A stretch of 64,000 nt of DNA from Asaia platycodi JCM 25414 (GCF_000614545.1 NZ_BAKW01000016.1:1-64000), one strand, 5' to 3'. Counted from the first letter of the stretch, positions 1-10,442 are shown. Notes: generated by a model not told the origin, from the letters alone. Program-made: numbers and translations.

Positions 1-1745
1 AAAGGCGCCGCCCCTGGCTGAAAGCGTGCCGTCACTATTGTCGATATCACCCGATACGGTCAGACCGAGTGCCCCGGACGAGGCGATGATCCTGCCCCGG
101 TTATTGGCAACAGACCCGGCAGAGACCGAAACCGCACCACTCCCCGCACCGATCTGGCCGTCACTGTTGTCGAGCGCGCCACCCGCCCTGATCGTCGCAC
201 CCGTCGCGCCATAAAGCGTGCCGCTGTTGCGCAGGGTGTTGCGCGACGACAGTCTGAGCGCACCTGCCTGGGCACCGATCTCTCCGGAAGACGCGAAATC
301 ATCGAATGACAAGGTCAGGTCGCCACGCCCAGCTAAAAGCGAGCCTGTCATTGCAACATTGCCGACCGCCGCAATATCCAGCCCATCGGCAGATTGCACC
401 AGACCGGCACCGGTCATCGTTGCTGCACGAACCTGCACAGTGCCTGTGTTGACCGTGCCTATCTTGCCATCATTATTAAGACCTGATCCCTGAGCGGATA
501 TGTCGAGATTACCGTCAGACGCTATGATCTGCCTGAAGGCCCGTTATCGAGTCCACCGTCGGCCTTGATTGACATGGCGTTTACAGATTGCACCAAGCCC
601 TGGTTCTGAACATTACCCGAAGCGGTGAGATCCAGCGTGGCATCCGAGGCTAGGGAAGCACCCTGTGCGGCGTTATATCGTGCCAGTGTCGCTGTCAGAG
701 GCCCGGACGCATAAATGACACCCGCCCCGTTATTCGTCAGCGTCTGTGCCGAAACGGACAAGGCGCCGCCCTTTGCCGAAAGCGTGCCGTCACTATTGTC
801 GATATCGCCCGATACCGTCAGACCGAGCGCTCCGGCAGAAGCGATGATCCTGCCTCGGTTATTGGCAACAGAGCCAGCAGAGACAGAGACAGAGACCGCA
901 CCACTCCCCGCACCGATCTGGCCATCACTGTTATCGAGCGCGCCACCCGCCCTGATCGTCGTACCCGTCGCGCCATAAAGCGTACCGCTGTTGCGCAGGG
1001 CGTCCTGAACAAACACGCCCAGCGAACCGTTTTGCGCTCCGATCTGCCCGGATGAGGACAGGGCACCGGCAGTCAGCGACAGATCGCCCTTGCCTGCCAG
1101 CAGTGACCCACCGACCGACGCCAATCCGTCTATACGCAGCGTCAAACTGTCCGCAGACTGCACAAGCCCGGACCCTGCATAGCGCGCGCCATTCAGAGAG
1201 ACCGCGCCGCTATCCAGCGTACCGAGCTGACCGTTATTGGTCAGACCAGGGCCCTGTGCCGTGATTGACAGACCACCCGTTGTAGCAACCATCTGACCGT
1301 GGGAATCATTGACCAGACCACCCTGGGCGGCGAGCGTCATACCCTGCGCCGACAGGAGCTGCCCGTCATTCTGAACGGTACCCGAGGCGGTAAGGTCGAG
1401 CGTGGCATCTGATGCCACAGACGCCCCCTGCGTGGCGTTATACTGTGCCAGTGTGGCTGTCAGGGACCCTGATGCATAAACGACACCAGACCCGTTATTC
1501 GTCAACGCCTGCCCCGAAACGGACAAGGCGCCGCCCTTGGCTGAAAGCGTGCCGTCACTATTGTCGATATCGCCCGATGCCGTCAGTCCGAGCGCCCCGG
1601 CAGAAGCGACGATCGTGCCTCGGTTATTGGCAACAGAGCCAGCAGAGACAGAGACCGCGCCACTCCCCGCGCCGATCTGGCCATCACTATTATCGAGCGC
1701 GCCACCTGCCTTATCGCCGCACCCGTCGCGCCATAAAGCGTACCG
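1..1745 (-). repeat. Tandem long repeats inside the FHA-like gene
   Basis: The same block (for example GTGCCGTCACTATTGTCGAT on the plus strand) recurs at about 26, 783 and 1548, a period of roughly 758-765 bp, or about 253-255 residues. The copies are nearly identical over the parts around 1-240, 770-1000 and 1530-1745 and diverge more between. This is internal duplication of beta-helix modules, and it makes the region prone to recombination and to assembly error. Confidence 0.8.
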
Positions 1746-3385
1746 CTATTGCGCAACGCTGTCTGCACCGAGAGAGACAAGGCACCGGACACGGCCTGAA
1801 GCGTGCCGGAATTTCTCAGAGACTGAAGAGCCGCTCCCGACAAACTGTAAGCCTGAATATTGCCCGAATTGGCCAGGGATAGACCAGTTTCGAAAGACAG
1901 TTCCTGTCCGGCGATAATGCTCCCAGCATTACCAAATTGCGTCGCCGTAAAGTGCATGGCGTCACGCGAGGCTATACGGCTTGTTTCGTCGTTGGCGATC
2001 GCGTTGGCGGTGATCACAAGAGCCCCGCCCTGGGCCGCAAGTTCACCGCCGCTCTGTGCAAATTTGCCGTTTGCCCGGAGTGTAATCGAACTACCCTGTG
2101 ACGCAATTTGTCCACTATTGGCAATATCTCCTGCGCTCTGCAGGTCGAGTTGCCCCTGCGCCGCCAGAACACCGCCAGTCTCATTACTGATAAGCCGCCC
2201 TGATGCAGAAAGAGCCCCGCCGCTCGCTGCGATCGTACCGCTGTTGCGCACGTCGTTATGTGCCGCAATACGAATGCCGGCGCCCCCAGCCGCTTTCAGG
2301 GAGCCCGTATTGCGCAGACTTGCAGCCGAAAGCGCGAGCCCCTGCTGTGAGTCGATCAGACCTGACTGGGTGATAGCCCCGGTCGATGTCAGTTGCATTG
2401 AGGTCCCCGACTGGATCGATCCTGCCTGCTGCATCTCTCCAGCTGCCATTTCGATCCGGCCGGATGCACTCATCTTCCCGTTCAGGACGAGTTGACCATC
2501 CGCTGTAAGGGTCATGTCACCGGCATTGGCAGCCATTGTGCCATTGACACGAACACCTGCGCCAGCCTCATTGACCAGCATGGAGATCTGTCCGGCATAG
2601 AGCCCGCCCAACGCGGTACTGTCGATTGCAAAAGCCGGTGCCGGGCTTCCATCCTTGTCGAGCGGATGAACTTGACCTGTTTCGTAATCGATACGGTTCT
2701 GTCCGACGACAAGACGCGCGTTCTGGGCGTTGACCTGGGCATTGAACGTCACGCGACGGCTAAGGATGTCGAGAACCGGGACTGCGGTAAAATTACCCCC
2801 CTGCCCTTCGAACGCTACATAACCATCCTGCACCTTGAGCGCAGCGAGCTTGCCTGTTGTGTCGATCTCGGAGTGACCGGAGGCAAGCGTCACCCGGCTC
2901 GTATTGACGAAGCCGCATCCGTTACACGTGATGCCATTGGGGTTGGCTACAACGACATTGGCTTGCTGCCCGGCAACCTCTGTGGTGCCCAGCATCTGAC
3001 TGGCATGGGGGCCCGTTACCTCATTGAGGATGACCTTTGCACTGGTCCCGTTCAGGTTGGCATTGCCGTAAACATACCCGCCTAGCTGCGTCTGGGTCGC
3101 CTTTGTCGCATTGTTGAGGATAAGGCCCTTCTGCTCGACCCCGTATTCCGTGAACATGTTATGCGACAGACGTGCGCCGTTGGGCGTGGCGATGTTGAGC
3201 TGCTGCACGCCATTGGCGGTTCGGTCCAGATTGGGCGCAGGGGCGCTCGGCATCGTGTGATTATCAATCACGATTGACGGCGCGGCTTGTTGAGCGCTCG
3301 CTACGGCGGGAAACAGGGCCATATCTGCGGAAAGAAAAACCGCCAGGAGTTTGCGAAGGTTTTTCTTCATGCGCGTGTCATTCAT
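1..3385 (-). pseudogene. Filamentous haemagglutinin-like TpsA exoprotein, partial, two frameshifts
   Basis: Large secreted adhesin of the two-partner secretion (TpsA/FHA) type; it continues past the left edge. From the ATG at 3385 (or the second ATG at 3370, which gives a tighter signal peptide) there is a cleavable signal ending near residue 31, then the TPS haemagglutination domain with NPNGI at about residues 148-152 followed by CNGC, the signature for recognition by the partner transporter. The rest is Gly/Ser/Ala/Asn-rich beta-helix repeat. The frame breaks near 1713 and again near 533; comparison with the parallel repeat copies shows one base missing at each place, and repairing both gives an open frame to base 1. 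Its ATG overlaps the TGA of the transporter gene by one base (TGATG), so the two are translationally coupled. Whether the breaks are real or sequencing errors cannot be settled from the sequence. Confidence 0.85.
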
Positions 3386-5796
3386 CAGAAGCGCACTCCT
3401 GCCTGGAATGCAGCAATCCAGCCCTCGTCAGGGAGAGGGCCATGAGCAATGGCGTGTGTTGCAGACGCCCCCCAGAACACCGGGCCGCTGACCTTGCGCA
3501 GCCCGAAGCCGGCACCGGCAATGGATCCCCCTCGCAGTGCTGGCGGCAGATTATCTGCTCGGTATCCGAGCTTCACGAACCCGCCATCAATGATCCCGTA
3601 GAATTCTGTGCCGTCGACAAACAGGCGACAGAAGCCCCGGTACACGCCACAGTGTTCATGAAGATCGAGCGGGGCCAGGCGATAGGAGATGTCGTCGCGG
3701 ACATAGAGCCCCTTGTTCCCCACCAGCATCTGGCTCAGGAAGCCGCGTACCGTGTAGGGGCCGCCGAGCTGCAATTGCTCCGTCGCGAATTGATTGCGTG
3801 AACTGAGTTCGCCATGAAAGGAGACGTGCCAGGATAACCCGAACGGAAGAGGCTCGTAGCCATCAATATCCAGTGCTGGCTTGACGTATCTTGTGTGCGG
3901 CTCGCTCTCTATCGGATGCGCGAAACTTGACCTTGTGCCTGCGCCGTCTGTGCCGAAACGAACACCGAGCGTAATATACCAAAGCCCGCCAAGGGCTTTG
4001 AGCGACTCACTGGCCTGGGTCACGACCGAGGCCTGGCGTGCACTTTGCGTATTCAGCCGGACATGGTTGAGCGTTGAGTTGAATGATTTGAGTTCGTAAA
4101 GCGCCTGAAGGGTCGTTACCCCGACACTATTGCGCGCGACAACGCGTGAAACGCCAAAGCGGAAATCACGGCGACGCCCGCCGAGACGATAATCCTCACC
4201 CAGTGTCTGCAGGTGATAAACATCATCAGACATCCAGAACCCGCTGAACACCGACCATTTGCCGTAGGGGATCGAACCATCAGCTGAAAAATACTGCGTG
4301 CCTCGGTGACCTGCAGATCCCACCAGAGAGTGGTCATATTCGACTGACCACATATCCAGCAGGCCCAACGCATCCTGAGCCGTCAGTAGTGCATGACCCG
4401 TTTCATGCCCGGTCTGGTATTGTCCATTATTATCTGCCCAGACTTGCCCGTGCAGGATGCCGGGATTTTGCTCCTGGATGACAACTGAAGAGCTCCCCGG
4501 CTTGTTACCGGGGACGATCTGCATTTTCGCCGACCAGTTCGGCATACGGTTCATCTGGTCCAGACCCTGCTCGAGATCGCGCAGGTTCAGCAAATGGTCC
4601 CGCAACCCAGGGAACCCCATGAGTTCATGATGCCGCGCTTGGATACCGGCAAACTGGATCGAAGAAAGCGTCCCTTCTATCACCACGATGCGCAGCCTGC
4701 CGGACTGCAGGGACTGCTCGGGCAGATAGGCACGGGACGTGACATTACCCTGCTGCACATAGGCGCGGTTGATATCGTCGAGTGCGTGATTGAACTCGCT
4801 GACCCCGAGGCAGCGTCCTGCGTAGCGCTGGATCACCCCCCTCCTGGCTGCATCGCTCAAATGCGGCGCATCCTCGATTGAAAGCGACCACACCCGGACG
4901 CAGCTTCCCCCGCCTTTTATGGGAGACGGATTACGAAACTGGGTGTTGCTGTCTGGTGGAGGCAGCATATCCAGCTGCTGCTGACGCTGTCTGAAACGCT
5001 GGAACTGATCCTGAGAGGATCCGGGACCTGCTGGCATGATTGCTGGCGGATCTGCCGCATTTGCGCCTGGGCAGCCGCAACAGGGAAGCTGATCAGACAA
5101 AACACACCCGTCAGGGCAGGACGGAGGGCGCGCGATGCAGACATGACCACAAAACCAAATCAGAAGCTCAAATGCAGAAAAATCAGTGCGCCGAAGCTGC
5201 GCCATCAATCGCTCTGTCGCGCTCAGCGCGCCATCCAGTCCGTTCAGAGCAAAGTTGATCGTCAGGACACCATCGAGCAGTTTGCTGATTTGCATATGCC
5301 CTTCCTTTCCATGACGAAGGACGCGCACCTGCTGATCGTTCAGTTCCAGAACCGATAGACAACCCGTCGCAATGCAGCTCTGCCAGACAAGGGTCAGAGG
5401 GGGATTGCTGTCTGCAATCAGATGGGAGGGTTTGACCAGCGACAGTCCCAACGGCGTCATGAGCGTCAGACGCCAGGGACGGCTTGCTATCGGCATCTTG
5501 GCCGCGTCCGGCGTCGCTTTCGCCAGAATCACCCCTCCGATGGGCACGTCTTTCTTATCGGCCTCCTGCTTGAAGAGACGTTGCTCGACCGTGCAAACAT
5601 TCGGCGCACCATTCAGAGAACCGGCGGGATAGATGCAACGATAGGTCCAGTCGCCGACCGATCCAGAAACAGTCGCAGGAGAAGCCGCCGGCGACGCCGG
5701 GCTTGTCTCTTTTTCTACGGCAGCAAGACATGGGGCTGCCGCAAACACCCCTGCAAATACGGAGAGGAGAGAAAGACGCGCAATACTGCGTTTCAT
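3385..5796 (-). CDS. TpsB (FhaC/ShlB-type) outer membrane transporter with N-terminal IalB-like domain, apparent fusion
   Basis: One open frame of 803 residues. Residues about 1-26 are a signal peptide; about 45-195 resemble invasion-associated locus B (IalB) proteins (GDWTYRC near the start, paired Cys in the CIATGC segment). Residues about 300-800 are a TpsB transporter: a POTRA-type domain, then a 16-strand barrel with the GGPYTVRGF motif and a terminal Phe. It would export the FHA-like protein encoded just downstream. The linker at about 205-250 is Cys-rich and looks unnatural. In another frame the same DNA, from the ATG at 5144, encodes an excellent signal peptide (MSASRALRP...FPVAAAQAQ). 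The likely original state is therefore two genes, ialB-like and tpsB, with TpsB starting at 5144 (589 codons counted from the GTG at 5150) and one base missing near 5000-5050. Both domain assignments are firm; the fusion is doubtful. Confidence 0.8.
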   Translation of the reverse strand: MKRSIARLSLLSVFAGVFAAAPCLAAVEKETSPASPAASPATVSGSVGDWTYRCIYPAGSLNGAPNVCTVEQRLFKQEADKKDVPIGGVILAKATPDAAKMPIASRPWRLTLMTPLGLSLVKPSHLIADSNPPLTLVWQSCIATGCLSVLELNDQQVRVLRHGKEGHMQISKLLDGVLTINFALNGLDGALSATERLMAQLRRTDFSAFELLIWFCGHVCIARPPSCPDGCVLSDQLPCCGCPGANAADPPAIMPAGPGSSQDQFQRFRQRQQQLDMLPPPDSNTQFRNPSPIKGGGSCVRVWSLSIEDAPHLSDAARRGVIQRYAGRCLGVSEFNHALDDINRAYVQQGNVTSRAYLPEQSLQSGRLRIVVIEGTLSSIQFAGIQARHHELMGFPGLRDHLLNLRDLEQGLDQMNRMPNWSAKMQIVPGNKPGSSSVVIQEQNPGILHGQVWADNNGQYQTGHETGHALLTAQDALGLLDMWSVEYDHSLVGSAGHRGTQYFSADGSIPYGKWSVFSGFWMSDDVYHLQTLGEDYRLGGRRRDFRFGVSRVVARNSVGVTTLQALYELKSFNSTLNHVRLNTQSARQASVVTQASESLKALGGLWYITLGVRFGTDGAGTRSSFAHPIESEPHTRYVKPALDIDGYEPLPFGLSWHVSFHGELSSRNQFATEQLQLGGPYTVRGFLSQMLVGNKGLYVRDDISYRLAPLDLHEHCGVYRGFCRLFVDGTEFYGIIDGGFVKLGYRADNLPPALRGGSIAGAGFGLRKVSGPVFWGASATHAIAHGPLPDEGWIAAFQAGVRF

Positions 5797-6167
5797 TATA
5801 GATACACCTGCAACATTTCTGTTGCCATGCGCCTTACGCTTTTTCCATTATAAAAACAGTATTAAAATCTGCCCTAACATCAATCCTAATTGATCTTTAA
5901 CGATATTGTCGAACATTAATGAGTATTGATAATTTTATTGACGATAACGCTGCATGGTTGAGGTTTTCGAAGGAAGCAGTAGAGCCGTCGATAAGTGCCA
6001 GGGCCCGCTCAGTCTCGTCATGACAAAGGATGGACAGGCTTCCCGGCAAGGGGCTTTCTGATGTCCCGGTCCTGTCTGCGCCTGGCGAGACGTTGAAGCC
6101 TGACAGTCTGGCTTGAGTAGTCGGTTGCCCTTTGCGCGGGTAACTGCTTTTTCCTGCATCATATCTG
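5797..6167. other. Intergenic, no gene recognised
   Basis: About 370 bases between the TpsB/IalB gene and the higA gene. The first 110 bases upstream of the ATG at 5796 are AT-rich and probably hold its promoter. Short open frames here show no recognisable protein. Confidence 0.5.
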
Positions 6168-6488
6168 CTATATTGAGGTCTCGGACATTTCCAAAAGCCC
6201 GAAATGTTGAACGAGCATATCGCTCGCATACGCTCTTGCGTGGGCAAGGTCGAAGGCTCCTTGCATTCTCATCAGCGTTTCGGCACGCACGCTAAAGGCC
6301 TTCTCGAAGCGGATCGCCATTTCTGCAGTTAGTCCGCACCTTCCATTTAGAAGGGCGCTGATCGCCTGGCGGGAAACACCCAGATGCTCGGCGACAGTGT
6401 TGATCCTGATATTCTGAGGCTCAAGAAGCTCGGTTTTGATCCACTCCCCGACGTGGACTGCGAGCGAGCTATGCATCTTAAGCGCCAT
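6168..6488 (-). CDS. higA: HigA-family antitoxin (XRE helix-turn-helix)
   Basis: Antitoxin of a HigBA-type toxin-antitoxin pair, about 106 residues from the ATG at 6488. A helix-turn-helix occupies about residues 25-60 (TVAEHLGVSRQAISALLNGR), followed by the EMAIRFEKAF segment typical of the family. It should bind its own promoter and neutralise HigB. It overlaps the 3' end of the toxin gene by 11 bases, in the toxin-first order normal for higBA. A longer start upstream is possible but would lie inside the toxin frame. The antitoxin is intact although the toxin is interrupted. Confidence 0.85.
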   Translation of the reverse strand: MALKMHSSLAVHVGEWIKTELLEPQNIRINTVAEHLGVSRQAISALLNGRCGLTAEMAIRFEKAFSVRAETLMRMQGAFDLAHARAYASDMLVQHFGLLEMSETSI

Positions 6489-6768
6489 GGTAGTCCTCCA
6501 AAGCCATATCGCAGAGTTGCCCCTGCTCATTGAGACGAAAAGCAAGCCGCCAGTTTTTAGTGGCGGTCATGGACCAGGTGCCTGCCCGCTCTCCGATCAA
6601 AGGATGCAGGCCAAATTTCGGAGGCACCGTGAAATCATCGAGCGACTCCGCAGCGTCGATGAAGGCGAGCACTTTTCGTAATCAGCCTAGGTCGCCGACC
6701 AGCCCTTTAGCATTTCCCGTCTCAAAAACGGGTCGGAGGCCTCTGTGGTTGATACTCTCGATCTCCAT
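6478..6768 (-). pseudogene. higB: HigB/RelE-family toxin with internal stop codon
   Basis: From the ATG at 6768 the frame reads a HigB-like N-terminus (MEIESINHRGLRPVFETGNA) and then meets a TGA at 6682-6684, codon 29. The same frame continues without further interruption as LRKVLAFIDAAESLDD to GTWSMTATKNWRLAF and ends at 6478, so a single base substitution explains the interruption. HigB proteins are ribosome-dependent mRNA endonucleases of about 92-96 residues; the repaired length here fits. A 64-residue product starting at 6672 could still be translated but would lack the first helix. Confidence 0.8.
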
Positions 6769-7164
6769 GCGCGTAAGGCAATACATTATATTGACGATGT
6801 AAAGATGATCGTTACGTCGAGCTCATGGTTTATTAGGGTGATAAGATCGAGGACCAAGGAAAATGGCTGTTTGCCGCCATTTACCTATTTCCGTTTTTTC
6901 TTATTATCGGAAGTAGGGGCAGGGGACTGAACGGGGGTTATAAGGCCCAAAAGCCTCTCCTCTGAGGCATGTCTCCACCCTGGTGTGTAACCGCCAGAAT
7001 TTTTGCCGACATAGCATTATCACGCGTCGTGAGGCGAGCCACGCTCAACTACGCGTGCCGACGAGTGACTCTATCAGGGGAAGACGATACGAGACTAAGC
7101 TATGCGGATTTTGTTTCACGCTTGCTACGATGCAGTATGTTCGCGGAGCCGCTTCCGATATCGA
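6769..7164. other. Intergenic, nothing recognised
   Basis: About 395 bases upstream of higBA and downstream of a broken SDR gene. It is less GC-rich than the surrounding genes. No conserved frame, RNA or repeat was recognised; the higBA promoter should lie close to 6770-6830. Confidence 0.4.
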
Positions 7165-7873
7165 TCATCCTTTTCCCAGACTGCTACCGCCGTCGATGAA
7201 AAGCGACTGGCCTGTAATGAAGCTGGCAAGGTCTGAGCAGAAGAAAGAAATCGCTGCTGCGATTTCTTCGGGGCGGCCAAACCGTCCGGCAGGCACACCT
7301 GCAAGATATCGCGCCTCGCCGTCGCTACCGGGCTGATTATTTGCACGAAACAGCTCTGTCTCCGTTGGGCCCGGGGCAACAACGTTCGCTGTAATGCCGT
7401 ATGCAGCGTATTCGATCGCGATCGTCCGCGTGAGGCTCTCGAGTGCAGACTTTGCCGCCGCATACCCGGCACGATAGGGCAATCCGCGCGTGGTGAGACT
7501 GCCAATATTTACTACGCGCCCAAACTTGGCATCGCGCATCCCTGGAAGCAAAGCCTGCGTAATCTGTAATGCCGGGCGGAGGTTGGACAAGCAGCGCCAT
7601 AAAGTCCAGGTCCGTGACGCTCTCAAAGCGCTCGTGTCTCGCAATGCCGAAATTATTGACGACGCCCAGCACGTTCCCACGGCTGACGACATCTCTGGCC
7701 AGCTTCCGGATCGCGTCGCTATCAGTCAGATCGCACGAGATGAACTCGCCCGGAAATCCTCCCGCAATTGAACGGGCTACGCCGATAACGTGCCAGCCCG
7801 TGTCAGCAAGCGCCTGCGCTGCCGCCCGCCCGATGCCTTTCGACGCGCCTGTGATGAGAATGGACTTATCCAA
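7165..7873 (-). pseudogene. SDR-family oxidoreductase, frameshifted
   Basis: Short-chain dehydrogenase/reductase of about 236 residues, cytoplasmic, NAD(P)-dependent. The N-terminal part has the cofactor glycine motif (TGASKGIG) and the NNFG segment. After a break near 7590 the other frame carries NIGS, the catalytic YxxxK (YAAAKSALESL), PGP and the C-terminal IDGGSS. The start is taken as the TTG at 7873, preceded by GGGAGG at good distance, because upstream residues in the frame do not look like an SDR. The break is explained by one extra C or two lost bases. Substrate unknown. It lies in a decayed stretch with two other damaged genes. Confidence 0.8.
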
Positions 7874-7994
7874 TGGAAGCCTCCCTGATAAACAAATTTG
7901 AGGTTCAGCCGATGAGCGCGGGGGCGTATCGAGACACCCCCACGACACCTCGGCCGAAGGACGTCCTTCGGCTGTTTGCCGAAACGTGCTGCGT

Positions 7995-8573
7995 TCAGTC
8001 TGTTACTCGCAGTTTGCCCGGAGCGGTCCATTCGGCACCCGCCATGAAGCTGTCCAAAGGTGTGTGGGCGAGGTGGTTAGTATAATTCGAGATCAGCTTG
8101 GTGGCTGCAAGTACCAGTACGTCGAGTACGGACTGATTAGTGTAGCCAGCAGCCTTGAATGCGTCGACATCGGCTTCGCTTAGGACGCCACGATTGCGTG
8201 TCACCAGCGCCGCGAATTTGCGCAAGGCTTCAAGCTTGGGGTCAGCAAGGGCCTTCCCCTCACGGATCGCCTCGATTGACGCATCGTCGACTTTTGCCAT
8301 GCGCGAAAGGTTGGTGTGACCTGCCATGCAATAGATGCACTCGTTTTCATAGATGATCGACAGATAGGCAATATTCCGTTCGACGGGAGAGAAGCTCGTT
8401 TTTTCAGCAATCCCCCACAAGGTAGCGTATGCCTCAAGCGCCGCAGGGCTCTCGGCTAGAACGCGATGCAAGTTGGGGATAAAGCCCTAGGCCTGCTGTA
8501 CCCCGTTGAGAATGTCTGCTGATGCCTTCGGTGCATTTTCGATATCATGCAGCTTGAACGCATTAGTCGTCAT
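7995..8573 (-). pseudogene. AhpD-like / carboxymuconolactone decarboxylase family protein with internal stop
   Basis: Alkylhydroperoxidase D-like protein. From the ATG at 8573 the frame reads 28 sensible residues (MTTNAFKLHDIENAPKASAD...), then a TAG at 8487-8489, then resumes in the same frame as GFIPNLHRVLAESPAAL. Family members usually have Tyr or Phe before GFIPN, so a Tyr codon mutated to TAG is the simplest reading. The redox centre is preserved downstream: ENECIYCMAGH, the E-x-x-C-x-x-C-x3-H proton relay typical of AhpD-fold peroxidases. A shortened product from 8471 would lack the N-terminal helix. Confidence 0.8.
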
Positions 8574-9294
8574 TATGAAAACTCCTGTATTCTTGCTTGC
8601 CAATATGACAATCAGGAAACGGAGATTTCGTATTTTCCTCTCGCTTGGGGAGCGGGGTAATGGCAATAACGCTTATTCCCGAATGGAATGGCCAAGGCCG
8701 ACTGTAGCGGATTGAAGAGAGCAACATATCGGGTCAGGCACCACCCATCGTTGACCTGTCGATGTCGAACTCCGCCTCAACGTCCCAGCATAGCTGGCAC
8801 ACTTTCAGGGCTGCGCGCTCATCTCCACACTGATCCGTCCAATTATTTCAGTATAGTTATGGGTCTCACGAGAGTGATTTTGCTTTGCAAATTGTAGGAG
8901 TATGGTCCGTAACACCGAAAGCTGCGCGGCCGCCAAAACCAGAGACTTCGACTGGAGGCAAACATCGGTTTGGAATGATTGGGTGAGATTTCAAGGCCGC
9001 TTCGACAAATGGGGAATGTCGGGACATCGGTATTCTTCCCGTATGGATGATTGCAATTAGTGCATAAGATACCGTTATCTCTTGTAGTCTCCCTACTTTT
9101 CGAAAGGCTGCTTTGCTGAGCGAGTTGCATGGCGCAAACGGCAAACCAAATCGATCCGAGGCTGAGCCGCCCTTGGAGCTTCATCAGAAATCTGCTTTGC
9201 TAGCATAGCTGAGCCAACGCGATCGCAACGCCAGCCCTTGTCTTTCTGAATATCGCAAAAGACAGTATGCGCACCAAACGGCGGCATCTTGCTT
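8574..9294. other. Long non-coding stretch
   Basis: About 720 bases between the AhpD-like gene and a lysR gene that reads toward it. Open frames of up to about 110 codons occur on both strands, but none has the codon bias or motifs of a protein family I know. Probably remnant DNA. Confidence 0.4.
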
Positions 9295-10170
9295 TCATTC
9301 CATCAAGCCCTGAACAAAATCTGCAAATTGCCTTGCCTTTGCGGTCATCATTCTCCCCATGGGGAAGACAGCCCACAGGTCGATATCAGGCAAAGACCAC
9401 GCCGGAAACAGGCGCGTTACGGCGCCGCTCTCCAGTTCAGGGGCAAACATCCAGTCCGAGGTGATGGTCAGGCCCATATCAGCGAGTATGGCTGCCCGCA
9501 GGCCCTCGGCAGCGCTGACCCTAAGACGCCCCGCGACGGACACCGAGACGGCCGAGCCATCCCTGTGAAATGACCAGACATTGGGGAGCTGACTGTAAAC
9601 GATCGCGTTGTGATCAGCCAGATCGGCAGGAACCAACGGCATGCCCGCACGCGCCAGATAGGCCGGTGTGGCGAGCACCGAACGTTTTCCCGTCGCCAGC
9701 TTGCGCGCGACCGCTGAGGAATCGGCCAAAGCCCCCATACGCAACGAGATATCAACCCCCTCGGCCACGAGATCGATCATCCGGTCATCAAGCAGAATAT
9801 CCACATCGAGCTGCGGATGCGCATCGAGAAACGCTGGTAGCCGCGGTATGATATGCAATCGTGCAAATGTTGTCGCCGCCGATACACGCAAACGCCCGGA
9901 CAGACCGTTCCCCGCACCACGCGCGGCCAGCTCCGCTTCGTCGGCTTCCTGAAGCGCATTGCGTGCGCGTTCATAATATGCCTGCCCTGCTTCGGTGGGT
10001 GTAAGGCCATGAGTGGAGCGTATGAGCAGGCTGACCTGTAGCCTTGCTTCCAGCTGTGCCACGATTTTCGACACAGCGGGCTGACCGACATGAAGCTGCC
10101 GTGCTGCTGCTGAGAATGAACCCGTTTCGACCACACGCACGAACGTGGTCATCGCCTGATATCGGTCCAT
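9295..10170 (-). CDS. LysR-family transcriptional regulator
   Basis: Intact regulator of 291 residues. An N-terminal winged helix-turn-helix lies at about residues 1-60 (FVRVVETGSFSAAARQLHVGQ), followed by a LysR substrate domain from about 90. The start ATG at 10170 has a strong ribosome site, GGAGG. It is divergent from the glutathione transferase gene and the detoxification run that follows, which is the usual layout of a LysR regulator and its target. The inducer is unknown; the neighbours suggest an electrophile or oxidant. An inverted repeat ATTCC-N5-GGAAT overlaps its ribosome site and could be its operator. Confidence 0.92.
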   Translation of the reverse strand: MDRYQAMTTFVRVVETGSFSAAARQLHVGQPAVSKIVAQLEARLQVSLLIRSTHGLTPTEAGQAYYERARNALQEADEAELAARGAGNGLSGRLRVSAATTFARLHIIPRLPAFLDAHPQLDVDILLDDRMIDLVAEGVDISLRMGALADSSAVARKLATGKRSVLATPAYLARAGMPLVPADLADHNAIVYSQLPNVWSFHRDGSAVSVSVAGRLRVSAAEGLRAAILADMGLTITSDWMFAPELESGAVTRLFPAWSLPDIDLWAVFPMGRMMTAKARQFADFVQGLME

Positions 10171-10173
10171 CCT

Positions 10174-10188
10174 ATTCCTCCGGGGAAT
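10174..10188. promoter_or_regulatory. Candidate LysR operator ATTCC-N5-GGAAT
   Basis: A perfect inverted repeat, ATTCC TCCGG GGAAT, of the T-N11-A type bound by LysR proteins. It lies 4 bases upstream of the lysR start codon. The same half-sites with the same spacing recur at 12222-12236, upstream of the peroxiredoxin gene of the adjacent cluster. Assignment is by form and position only. Confidence 0.45.
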
Positions 10189-10442
10189 GATGCTTATCGC
10201 ATCGAGCCATCTGCCATGCCCAGTGAAACAGAGGCAAACCAGACCTGCAACCCGGTCAGCATCGGGGAAGGATGGAGCAGGCTTCAGGATGATCGTTCAT
10301 TTCACCAACGCCGTGTCAACACGACCGGTGTCGCATTTCATCTCGGCCTATCAGCTCACGGGTGACCTGCCACAAGCCATGGTCGCTGCCCTTCTCCCGG
10401 CGCTCTCCGCTCTCCTTGCAAAACCTGGTGGAGGAACCGCTC

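Noticed and set aside
522-1526. Separate 334-residue gene in the FHA region
   Set aside because: It is the middle part of the FHA-like gene between two frameshifts; it has no ribosome site and repeats the sequence of neighbouring modules.
3274-3801. Plus-strand frames opposite the TpsB and FHA genes
   Set aside because: They are antisense shadows of high-GC genes without family motifs or ribosome sites.
6987-6992. Extra GTAACC boxes (also at 12513-12518 and 43724-43729) as further SigF promoters
   Set aside because: None has CGAA at the 16-base spacing, and two lie inside genes.
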